A stretch of 64,000 nucleotides of DNA from Buddleja alternifolia. Taxonomy: Eukaryota > Streptophyta > Magnoliopsida > Lamiales > Scrophulariaceae. How positions within the stretch are numbered: position 1 is the first letter of the stretch; each line of letters begins with the position of its first letter. The translations under genes and the position numbers were made by a program. This document shows, piece after piece, positions 1 through 9,386 of this stretch. The DNA lies in contig CM033392.1 in NCBI GenBank assembly GCA_019426215.1, forward strand, positions 35,384,814 through 35,448,813, read 5' to 3'. The notes under the pieces were generated by a model. The model was not told the origin of the DNA, searched no databases, and saw only the letters and a program-made list of their open reading frames with translations.

Positions 1-1
1 G

Positions 2-361
2 CAACAGTCCATCGCTACTTCCACCGCTGAGGCTGAGTATGTAGCCGCTGGAAGCTGTTGTGCACAGATCCTTTGGATGAGGCAACAACTTAGAGATTAT
101 GGAATAATCCTAGATCCAACTCCTATCCATTGTGACAATCAAAGCGCCTTAGCAATGACTCAAAACCCAGTTCTTCACTCTAGAACCAAACACATTGACA
201 TTCGCTATCACTTTCTACGTGACCATGTTCAAAAGAAAGATATCTCCATGCACTTCATTAATACAGAAAAGCAACTGGCAGATATCTTCACCAAAGCGCT
301 TAACGAACAACGTTTTCTCACTTTAAGAAGTGAACTAGGTATGATTGATCTAAATGCTTAA
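2..361 (+). CDS. Copia pol, C-terminal RNase H (partial)
   Basis: The frame is open from the window start to TAA at 359-361 and encodes the end of a copia polyprotein. Visible RNase H motifs are STAEAEYVAA near the start, the CDNQSALAM block, the HSRTKHIDIRYHFLRD block and the terminal LADIFTKAL block. RNase H removes the RNA strand during cDNA synthesis in the virus-like particle. The same C-terminus is in Sirevirus D (38589-39581, minus) with a few substitutions. This part has no stop or frameshift; RT, integrase and gag lie outside the window. Confidence 0.93.
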   Translation, partial: QQSIATSTAEAEYVAAGSCCAQILWMRQQLRDYGIILDPTPIHCDNQSALAMTQNPVLHSRTKHIDIRYHFLRDHVQKKDISMHFINTEKQLADIFTKALNEQRFLTLRSELGMIDLNA

Positions 362-1452
362 TCATTCGAAACATCATACTTTTGTTAGGCATGAAATTTA
401 GGGGGAATTCAATGTATGTTATGAAATTTATGGGGAACCTACATAGGGGGAACCTTCAAAGAGCAAACTATACCTAAGTGAATATGACCAAAAATGTTTT
501 CCCTTGCATCGGTCATACGCACTTAGCATCATACACTTAAAACCGTTTTGACGCTTATTACACAAATCTGCCTTAGCGTCTGCACTTCCTTCAAAATAAA
601 CTAAACGCTTAGCTTTATTCCCGGCTAAAGCAGTTAGTAAAAAGATCCTTTTAAAAGCAAGCGTACATTACCCTACGCCAAAACGAGAAAGTGGATTAGT
701 CAATCAATGCAATTAATGCTGACTTGACATTCCTCACCCTTCGCTCAAGAAAACCCATGGGTACTCATCACGTTTTTCAAAGATGGTTCAGCACATGTAC
801 ACGCGTCAGTACAATTACCATGTATCTTAGACGAGTACAACCGGCGCTGAATATTTTAAACCAAAAGTAAAACACTACTACCAAGACCTAATGATAAGTA
901 CTGGGAAACTGTGTCCTCATATACACCCTGAAAGGAATAATTCTATATGTTACAATGACCGCTAAAGCACAACCTGTTACTTGAAAGAGACTCCCAAGAT
1001 TTTCAAGCGTCCACATAACACTCAATTGTTTCAAGCGTCATTCTGACTAAGTCCGGACGCTTTAACAAATTTTTGGCGGGCATTTAAATAGTGTTCAAAA
1101 TTATGATTCCCGAACAGTTTTCATAAAGAACGTATCCGCTTTTCATGGGCACACGCATCACTCTCAGTCTCTTTTAAACTTTTAAACGGACTTCAAAATA
1201 GTATATGTGGCAGTTACTAAAAGAAACCGTGCCTGTTTAATCTAAATTCACGTCCACAGTTATATTTTAATGGCTGAGATTTATACTCCTCCACGTGTCA
1301 ACATCTCAAACTTCAAACACACCGAACATTCAAATTGAAGTTTCTGCAGAACACAAACACTCTTATACTCTATTCCATTCGTGCAAAAACAAGTCTCTCT
1401 CTTTTTCAAAAACGAAAAATTTTCCTTCGTAATCTCTGTCTACTGCTCACTC
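362..1452 (+). other. Spacer between pol and third ORF
   Basis: About 1.1 kb with no coding signal. Just after the pol stop it holds three purine-rich tracts (listed separately). The rest is AT-rich with scattered AAGCGT/ACGCTT words. I see no convincing splice acceptor or TATA box that would explain how the third ORF is expressed. Confidence 0.6.
394..453 (+). promoter_or_regulatory. Cluster of three internal polypurine-like tracts
   Basis: Starting 33 bases after the pol stop, three short G-runs in purine context follow one another: AAATTTAGGGGGAATTC at 394-410, AAATTTATGGGGAACC at 424-439 and ATAGGGGGAACC at 443-454. The real 3' polypurine tract of this element (5467-5480) has the same style. 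A matching single tract sits at the same place in Sirevirus D (38543-38560, minus). Sireviruses are known for multiple polypurine tracts, so these may act as extra plus-strand primers. That role is inference. Confidence 0.55.
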
Positions 1453-3099
1453 ATGGCACCCAAGAAAGCTACTGCTGGAACCTCTGAAGTTATTGTCAAG
1501 ATCACTGAAGGCCTTATAGTTGATTGGAAGTTTCTCTATGAAAACCCCCAAATTGATTTAACGGAAATAATGGATTCTGTAGCAGAGGCTGGGCTTCAGA
1601 AATTTCTCACGAAATACTCATATATGTTTCCTGAAGAACTAGAATTTTTCTGGAGAAATGCTCGACTGTCTGACGATGAGACTTCCATCACGTGTTTGTT
1701 TCCTGTCTCCAAGAAGGAATCAAAGACGTTCACTCTCTCTGCGGCCTCCATTGCCCAGAATTTCTCTCTACCTAATGCTGGAGCCACTTTAGACACTATC
1801 ACTGAAGAACAAATTCAAGAAGTCTGGACTCAGATTAGCGCTTACGATGATGTTCCATACAAACCGTACTTTGAAAAGAAGGATATAGTGAACAGGTATC
1901 GAGTCTTGGCTGATTTCTGCAGTAAAAACATCGAATGCAGAGTGGGAACCTTCGACAAAATCAACCCAACCCAGTTCCAGATGATGACTGCCATCCTACT
2001 CAAGATAAAGATCAACTGGAGCGCCTATATATTCAGCAGGTTCAGAGACAGTTTACGCACTTCAAACAGACCTTATGGTCTAGTTTTAAGTGATCTACTC
2101 TTTCGAGCAGAGTGCACCTCTTCAGCAGGAGTCACCGTGGCCAAGCATAAGTTCTATGGGCCAAGAATCATCAATAATCTCTTCAATCCACCCAAAGTTG
2201 GAGGTGCTGCTAAGCCTCTCTCTGAGCGCCAAGTTGTCCGCGCAGCGTCAGATGAGGAGGCTGAGCGTCCAGATCAGGAGAAAGCCAAACGTACTGTGAA
2301 GCGTCCCACTGTCACCAAGAAACGGGCTCCTCGAAAGCCCAAGGCTCAACCTATTAAAAACGATGAAGATGACGAGGATTCTATACCCCTCATTAGTCGG
2401 AAAGATCTGGAAAAGGTTCTCAAGAATATTGACTTTGAAGAACCTGCAGTTCCACAGACTCAAGCGTTCCCCGCCGAAGGTATAAATGTGAAGCGTATCT
2501 TCAAAAGGCGTAAGCGTCCAACTGCTGCCATCTCTTCTGAGACTACACAAAGAGATCAAGCCATAGCTGCTGTCCCGATATCATCCTCCGAACCACCAGT
2601 TGATGTCCATCTGGATGTTGATATGACCCAAATTGTGGCCATCGCACATGAAGCTGCCATCGAATCTACAAATCTCGAGCCGGATGAACCTGAAATCCCA
2701 AGGGCTCAACCATTGCTTGCATTACCTAGTACAACAGAGGCACGCTCAGAAGGTCAGAGCGATGCTAACGACGTTGTGATCCATCGACACTTCTTCAAGC
2801 TGGATCCCTCAAAGACTATCGATCACTCAGTCGATTATTTGCCTCCAGCGCCCGCAGAAAACTTCATACCTGCAGGTTACAATGAAGAAAGTCTTATCAA
2901 TGCCGAAAATGATATCGCCAAGCTCATAAAGTTTGATCTGGCTGTACGCAACACTCTCTTTAATACAGCCTCCACCCCAGCTGATGAAGCTTACTACAAA
3001 GCGCTTGAACTCGGAAGACTCCCACACACATCCCGGCTTCTGTCACTCTCCAAGCTCAGCGGCAAGGAGGCACGACTCCTAGAGCTGATGTTGACTTAG
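1453..3099 (+). pseudogene. Sirevirus third ORF (envelope-position), N-terminal piece
   Basis: Open from ATG at 1453 (MAPKKATAGTSE) for 548 codons. The frame is also open from 1381 but without an ATG. Residues about 40-100 have the pattern of the plant transposon-protein domain often annotated Transposase_32 or 'putative plant transposon protein' (FPEELEFFWRNARL, then an FTLSAASIAQNFSLPN block). A basic region follows (KRTVKRPTVTKKRAPRKPK, around residue 280), then an acidic and proline-rich stretch. No signal peptide or transmembrane segment is evident, so true envelope function is doubtful. The TAG at 3097-3099 is out of frame with the homologous protein, which continues in another frame from about 3063, so there is a frameshift around 3040-3065. 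The ORF lies where SIRE1 carries its env-like gene. Function unknown. Confidence 0.75.
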
Positions 3100-4322
3100 C
3101 TTATTATCTGGACTGTGGGACAAGCAAACCCACTGGCTTCGCTCTCCGCGACTACAACATCAGAGTCTATGAGCGTCAGGATCAGCTTCTGAACCCAACG
3201 GAAGAGCTACTAAACAGAGAAGGATATTCTCACTCTCTAACACTGGTCAAAAGCGAGGAAAACAAGAACTCAGCTAATCCTCTCCTCCTGTGGAAGAATA
3301 AAGGAGTACATGCCGGTGAGCGTCCAGCATCCCTGACCGAGATGATTCAACTTGAAACCGATGCATATTTTGACTGCGTCTGGAACGCTAACTACCAACC
3401 CGACAGGTATCGTTTTGAATCCATCTGTGATATTCATCACCAAGGGTTTCGTGCTATACTTAATGCAGGAACTGAGTATTGTATGACTGAGATACGATGG
3501 GCTGAAGCTTACATGGGTGACAAGTATAAATTTGAAGACTTGGTTAGTGCTCCCCATCTGTTCAGACTAGGGATTCATGATCAAAGGACCAAATTTGCAC
3601 GCTACATGCTGACGCAGCGCCAGCATAGACTTGGACCCGTTCTGAAGCTGCCTCTGATCCGCCATCAACCTGAACACCGCTTAAGACAAGCGTTGCACAA
3701 ACTGGCCAACTCTTCTCTACGCTTTGATGATCAAGCGTCCACCAGCGGTTCTTCTCCCATGTCCTGTCTGAACTGCACCCCTAGCCAATGTGAAGACAAT
3801 TTTTCTCTCATGATGGCAATTATGCCTCCAGTCTCTCTATTCGACAAAATCTTCACAGACAATCTGCGACAATGGGATGGATCTCGGATCAATTCTTTCA
3901 GAGGATATCCACTACTTCCGTCTATTCGACAAGAAGTCTCCAGTCACTATGATTTTGGTTTATCGCTGCTAGAAAGATCTCAAGCGCTTGCTTCAGCCAT
4001 CTACCCATACTTGGAAGAGTATTACCAGCTACGCGTTCCCGCCTCTCGGAAACCGAAGACTCTCCCAACAGATCGGCTAATTGGCTTCTCACAACACTAT
4101 TGCCCAGATGCCTTATTCTCTATCTGCAAAGCGCCCTCCAAACTCTTTCCCACTCATGTGCTGGATATCCTCGGGCCACTGTATATCAGGGCACTGGATA
4201 GTCCTATCAGAACGTTCATTCAAGGTACTCATCTCCCCACTCTACATTTGAATGAACTCCTGCAGACTGCTACGTATCCATATGCAGATGAACCGTTTAC
4301 CAGAACTGTTAACTGCTCCTGA
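3063..4322 (+). pseudogene. Sirevirus third ORF, middle piece (shifted frame)
   Basis: This continues the third ORF in another frame. From about 3063 the frame is open to TGA at 4320-4322. The DVDLAYYLD and WNANYQPDRYRFES blocks match element C (27413-27805) closely, which shows that this frame, not the one ending at 3099, is ancestral. It contains LGPVLKLPLIRHQPEHRL, NSFRGYPLLPSIR and YPYLEEYYQLRVP, all conserved in C. The family has no known catalytic activity that I can name. A second frameshift near 4290-4320 moves the ancestral frame into the next piece, which overlaps this one by 71 bases. Confidence 0.7.
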
Positions 4323-5298
4323 GCGCCTATTAGAGTTACCTCAAGCGCCTCATTCTCCCAGTCCAACTGAATCCGACTCTACTGCATCCACCGAGTCCAA
4401 CACTGCTCCAGAGCTTCGAGGAACAGTATTTGATCCCACTAATCAAGTATCTATTGAATCTCTCAAACACACATCTCGGTTTAAGCCTCAAGTCCGCCCT
4501 GCACTTCCACACGCTCAACCGTCCATGGCTGAATGCCTCACTCAAATACAGCAACTATCTACAGCTACTCAGGCAAGTCATGTGGCCTTAACCAATGATC
4601 TACAAGACAGGTTCACGGCTCTCGAGACCTCTCTCACAGACGCTAATCAAGCTCAACTCCTGGTCATGAAAGAACATTTCGACCAGCGTCTAACCACTCT
4701 TGAGGCCTCTGTAGCTCAGATTGCTGCTCAAGTCAGTCTTCTTACTCAGCATTTCATACAGACTGATGATGGCAATAAGGGGGAAAAGAAGGGAGAAAAG
4801 AGGAAATTGTCAACATCTAAAGATCAAGTTCCTCCTCCACCATCCAAGCGTCAACACGTTGATACTTCTCTCACACTGAGTGCAGAACCAAGGTATCCCT
4901 ATCCCTCTTGGGTAACCACATCGGTTGAAGCGTCCAACAAGAAAGAAACCCCCAGAGTGCTCTATCCAACTCTTCCGTTGCCTTCAAGAGCACTGCTTGA
5001 ACAGTTTGACATTCCTCTTCTCAGAGCATCAATTCCAGAACCAACTGATCCAGCAGTATTAGCCTTAGAAAGAAAAATGTCTGACTTCGACCAAACCTTC
5101 AGAATTTGCCTACGATACATAGGCATCAGTCCAGAGGAATGGGATAAACACTTCATTGCCTTTAAGGCACGACAAGTTCAAGAAAACAAGCACATAATCA
5201 GTAAAGATCATGCGGCAATGATGACGTTAGAAGATCAGATAACTGAAGCAATCCGTGCTGAAATGACTAAGAGATACAAGATCAAGCCACGATCTTAA
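4252..5298 (+). pseudogene. Sirevirus third ORF, C-terminal coiled-coil piece
   Basis: This is the C-terminal part, ending at TAA 5296-5298. After a Ser/Pro/Thr-rich linker comes a heptad-rich helical region (about 4530-4750; ALETSLTDANQAQLLVMKEH) that looks like a coiled coil. A short Lys/Glu-rich segment follows (GNKGEKKGEKRK), then a conserved tail block (FDQTFRICLRYIGI). C (28949-29838) carries the same order. B and D keep only diverged tail blocks (IRTLGIP...DWVERLLELN). A coiled coil suggests self-assembly, but function is not known. The first ATG shown is not a real start, because the segment is joined to the previous piece by a frameshift. Confidence 0.7.
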
Positions 5299-5466
5299 TT
5301 TTTACTTGTGCCTCTCTCTTTGTAGTTGTAAAATGCCTGCACTATGAAATATATATATAAAATGCATTTTACAGCTGAAACATCTCGTTAAAGCTCAAAC
5401 TAACTTACTAACTTACGCTAACCTTCAGGTATCTAACGCTTGAACCAAATAAGTATTGCCATCATC
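5299..5466 (+). other. 3' untranslated region of element A
   Basis: Short AT-rich stretch between the third-ORF stop and the polypurine tract. It contains a small TA repeat (atatatata near 5350) and ACGCT words. Elements B, C and D have matching regions, including the CAGCTGAAACATCTCGTT block shared with C near 29980. No gene. Confidence 0.6.
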
Positions 5467-5480
5467 AAAAAGGGGGAAAT
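5467..5480 (+). promoter_or_regulatory. Polypurine tract of element A
   Basis: AAAAAGGGGGAAAT lies immediately before the TGTTAGG start of the LTR. It is the expected plus-strand primer. The same tract precedes the LTRs of C (30096-30107, plus), B (20969-20983, minus) and D (35503-35516, minus). Confidence 0.9.
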
Positions 5481-7251
5481 TGTTAGGAATTTCATATTAG
5501 ATGTTTTGATGATGACAAATAGGACTTTCTGTTAGACTCCGAAAAGTGTGAAAGCTTTCATAGAATGATTATGTATAAGTACCTGAAAGCTTATTTATCT
5601 TAGGCTTATAGTATTTATCTTTGTAGAATTCATTAGACTAAGTATGTGACACTAAAACACTTAGGAAAATTCTGGGTGAGTCTACCAAGTGATGAAGGTG
5701 AAGATCAAGCGTCTAAAGCTACAATGGATAAAGATATCTTGAAGCGTCCGTCAAACGCTTTAGGGATTATCCCAGTGCTCAAACTACGAATGGATAACTC
5801 AGGCCGAATACTCAACATCAAGTGAAATGACGGAATTTTCAGTGAGACCATCAAGACAAGATTGAAGAGTAAGCGTCTGAAATAAAGAAAAGAAAGTCAG
5901 GATCAGTCCAAGCGTCTGATACACGAGAATAACTATTCTCTTCAGCAAGCGTCCAAAAAAGGTTAAACCAACACAACCCACAAAGAACGTAACCTGAAAA
6001 AGAATTTAGACCCAAAACCATCCAAAGACTTAAAAAAATGCATGAATCAAACGGACGAATTATTTCCAACGGAAATAAAACAAGATGCATTAAAAGTCGG
6101 ATAAGTGCTATTAAAATATAAGCACTATAACTTATGGGCAAGCCATATCCTTGACCTAGACTGTCAGATTTATGAAACCAAGACCATGCCCAACCAATTA
6201 AATACACCCAAAGTTAGAAATGTCTGAACTCAAGGAATGTTTGGGGAAACGAGACTCCAACCGAGTCAAACGGACAAAAACCACCAATACCTTATAAATA
6301 GCTCTTTCAACAAACAAGTAATTAGATGAAAAGGGACACACACAAAAAATACCTACCTTGTTGAAAGAAAAGCTTACTAAAAATCATAGCCAAATATTCA
6401 TATAAGCTTTTCACAAATATTCTAGAGACAGTCACCCATATCTCAAATCTCTTTTTAAGAAGAACATATACTACCATTGAGATATCCTCAAGTTGTTTGA
6501 ACTTTCCAAAAACAAACAAACCCGTGACCAAAACCATCAACACCTTTCATCTGAGTGAGAAAGCTGGTTGACTTGCAAGCAGTATTTTTGTGTAAAAGAA
6601 GCTTGTTGAAGTTGATCTCTATTGGAGCTGAAATCTGTGTGACCAAGGAGTTCCGAGATCAAGAGTAACTTGCACCATTTCTGAGTGAAAGAAGCAAGGG
6701 GATAGAAGATCTTTAGTGGAGCTGAAATCTGTGTGACCAAGGAGTTCCAAGATCATATCCAATCTCCCTCTATCTTGTAGAAGTCTCTGTGTGACTCTTC
6801 GATAATCATCATAGTGGAAAAACCTCCCTGATAAAAGGAGAAGAAGGACGTAGCTGGGATTACATCACCCAGTGAACCTTACAAATATCTTGTGTCATTT
6901 ACCTCTTTAAGCATTCATTGTTTTACTGCTTTACTATTCATACTGCATACATTCTGATATAGTCTTAAAACAACTAAGCAACTACTTTCGATCAGTTAAC
7001 TGAACGCTAAGCTATAAAATACTTCCGCTGTGCTAACTCTGATTTAGTGACTCAACTCTGCCCTACTTTGGTAAGCGTTGAAATCACCGAGTCTAAGTTA
7101 ACGTTTCTCAAGCGTCACATCCAGCGCTTAAACCTATCAAGCGTTCAAATACTTCAAAGTGATACGAATTTTTTAAGAAGTCGAAAAAGACTTAAGGGTC
7201 TATTCAACCCCCTCCCTTCTAGACCCTTTCGTATACCACTTGGGACCAACA
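5481..7251 (+). repeat. 3' LTR of Sirevirus A (1771 bp)
   Basis: The LTR runs from TGTTAGGAAT to ACCAACA with TG/CA ends. It has a TATA box at 6293-6301, a C-rich run near the end (7208-7216) and many AAGCGT words. Reading it against 60132-61907 I see only about a dozen substitutions or small indels, so the two LTRs are recent copies. Short ORFs inside it (for example 7047-7259 and 5851-6207) have no protein signature. Confidence 0.93.
6293..6301 (+). promoter_or_regulatory. TATA box in Sirevirus LTR
   Basis: TTATAAATA lies in the middle of the LTR, followed by a C/A-rich stretch suitable for transcription start. The position is the same in the E copy (60942-60950). In C the equivalent is CTATAAATAG near 30728-30737. 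Confidence 0.6.
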
Positions 7252-8172
7252 CCTTTTGATCACAGACACCATGTGAGTATAAGCCCTTTACTGTAACATC
7301 TCGATCGAGTGAGAGTCATGGTTTGTGTCAAACTCACGAGACTCAATGTTGTGCTTAATGAATCATAGTAAGATGAAATTACCGAACTACCCTTTGTGTT
7401 CCACACAAGTTAGTTTTCCTGCTTTAGCTATAGACTTATAAATTTTATTTACCTATGATTGCACTTACTACTCGAGATAGTGAATCTGATTTTGGCACTC
7501 ACCGAACAATTGCTACTTGTCCATCTGAACCGCACTTCGAGGTTGATTCCATCTATAGGTGAACTGGAACTAACTACTCTAATAACTCGTTCAGTATCAC
7601 AAGTACAATCTTCGTGAATCCTCAGGTCTAAGGCTCACACACACTACCGTGGCCTATAACTCAATCATTGATAGTCACCGAGTAATTATCCAAGTGATTG
7701 AATTATGGCGAGCCGTGTTCAAATATATCAATTCCATTGATATATTTATGGCACAACCTTCCACTATTCCATAGTGACCGACTGACATTCCTTATCAAAG
7801 CTTGCATCATACAAGTATGGTCATAATGCTCAATTAAGACTCTTCGACTTGCAAACTCTTTATAATTTACCAAGAAACTAACACTTCTAGTGTCGTTCTC
7901 CTCAAACCATGAGGAGTAGAAACTTCCTCTTGATCACTCAGGATTTAAATGTTCAATACTTTATTAATGCCATTACAATTGATATGAAGAAAATAAATGT
8001 CTTCTATTAATTAAAGATAGTTTGTACAACATAGAGCTAAAAGGCCCCAAACAATTTAATTCCTCGATGGCATGGAGAGCATAATCCTAACACCTATCAC
8101 GACTGAGTCCTTTGATATTCTTGGATAAGAACAACTTGATTTGGATGAGGAAACTTAAGATAACATTGAAAA
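7252..8172. other. Non-coding flank, possible minus-strand LTR fragment
   Basis: AT-rich with no coding signal. The minus strand from 8092 begins TGTTAGGATTATGCTC and reads like the start of a copia LTR, which could extend left to about 7258 where element A interrupts it. I could not find its partner. The first six bases, cctttt (7252-7257), may be the target duplication of A. Confidence 0.35.
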
Positions 8173-9386
8173 TATTGGGAAAAATTCTAGCACGTAAAGG
8201 GTGGTGTTTATGAAGATGCAAAATGATAATGATATGTCGAGGCAAAGGTTACCCTATTTCCTTAAGACAATATTGCCCCGCACTTGGTGGTCACGCAATA
8301 TGGCAATTGTCTCCCAAGATACAACGACAAACGTCTCGGAAATAGTACCACTATAAATTTCCTAGCCTAGCGAACAAAATACTTGTTCCACACTCTCTCA
8401 ATGGACACGGATGAATTAAATGCACATCTATGCAAACTTATTCTTACAATATTAAAAGAATATTTAAGGATATTTACAGTACTCAAATTAGTACTAAATA
8501 ATTATTAAAATAATATTTAAGAACTTCAAGAATATTTTAAATGATCAATTTAGATTCAACATTATTTTTAAAATATGAAAATTAATATTTAAAAAACAAA
8601 AGAATATTCAAAGTACTCAAATTAGTACTAAGAATAAAAGAGAGAAAACAATATGATGTTGGTGTAATTAATTCCAAATTATGGGGGTCTATTTATAGAG
8701 AATGAAAGGTTTTGGGTCAAAAAGTGCAATTTTTCGGGTTTCTATAGAAAGGCCAAAAAGTTGTGTCTTTTGGACTAAAAGCCTCCTGATTGAACATTTT
8801 CGCACTTTTCACATTAGCCCCAAAAGTTGCAACTGTTCAAAACACCCCCTGAATTAAAAGACAAAAGGCGCCTGACATTGGCTCAGATCCAGTGTGTGCA
8901 CCCGCCTCTCAACCAATAAGACGTCACCTTGTCCGGGCAGTGATTAGGTGCGGCCGGTTGCACCATCCGGCCGTGCAATTCAGCCCCTATCTTTCCACAA
9001 ACTTTAATTTAGACCCCAAAACTTTGAATCTTGATTCATCAAGTCCTTTCAAATTGGTCCCTCAATTTTTTGATTTGAACATTTTAGACCACAAACTAAA
9101 TGAACTATTTCCTATATGACAACGACCGTCAATTGTATAATTGCGATCATTTATTCGCGTTTGTTTATATCAATTTATTGATTCCAATTACAAATCACGT
9201 TTTAAGTGACACACTTTGTTAATTAATTTCTCATTCACCCGAAATTGGATTTGAGTAATTAAATACTCTAAATTTATCTACTCGAAATGTAGATTAATTT
9301 AAGCAAAAGACACTCAACTTTTGACATTTGGAATTCACTTAATAAAATCGTGATAAACACAATTTACTCAATCAAGATTTTCAACA
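8173..9386 (-). repeat. LTR (left copy) of the non-autonomous element
   Basis: This aligns along its length with 12107-13346, with many point differences and small indels. For example, the block before the CpG-rich part at 8870-8960 lacks bases present in the right copy. It ends TTTTCAACA at 9386. The visible divergence says the insertion is older than A and E. Confidence 0.88.

Larger units (their letters stand above)
1..7251 (+). mobile_element. Sirevirus-type Ty1/copia element A, 3' half
   Basis: The 3' half of a plus-strand copia element cut by the window edge. In order it has the C-terminal RNase H of pol (2-361), a purine-rich spacer, a long third ORF now in three pieces (1453-5298), a polypurine tract (5467-5480) and a 1771-bp LTR (5481-7251). 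A large extra ORF between pol and the 3' LTR is the hallmark of the Sirevirus (SIRE1/Maximus) lineage. The LTR is almost identical to the one at 60132-61907, so A and E are the same family. The six bases after the LTR (cctttt) also precede the LTR of E. Confidence 0.9.

Noticed and set aside
5799..6740. Several minus-strand ORFs inside the Sirevirus LTR (repeated at 60450-61390)
   Set aside because: They lie in LTR promoter and untranslated sequence and carry no protein motif; conservation is only LTR identity.
1..7251. Reading the window as a circle with one Sirevirus across the ends
   Set aside because: The right end stops at the start of integrase and the left end begins in RNase H, so about 2 kb or more of pol would be missing. 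The shared cctttt flank alone is not enough.
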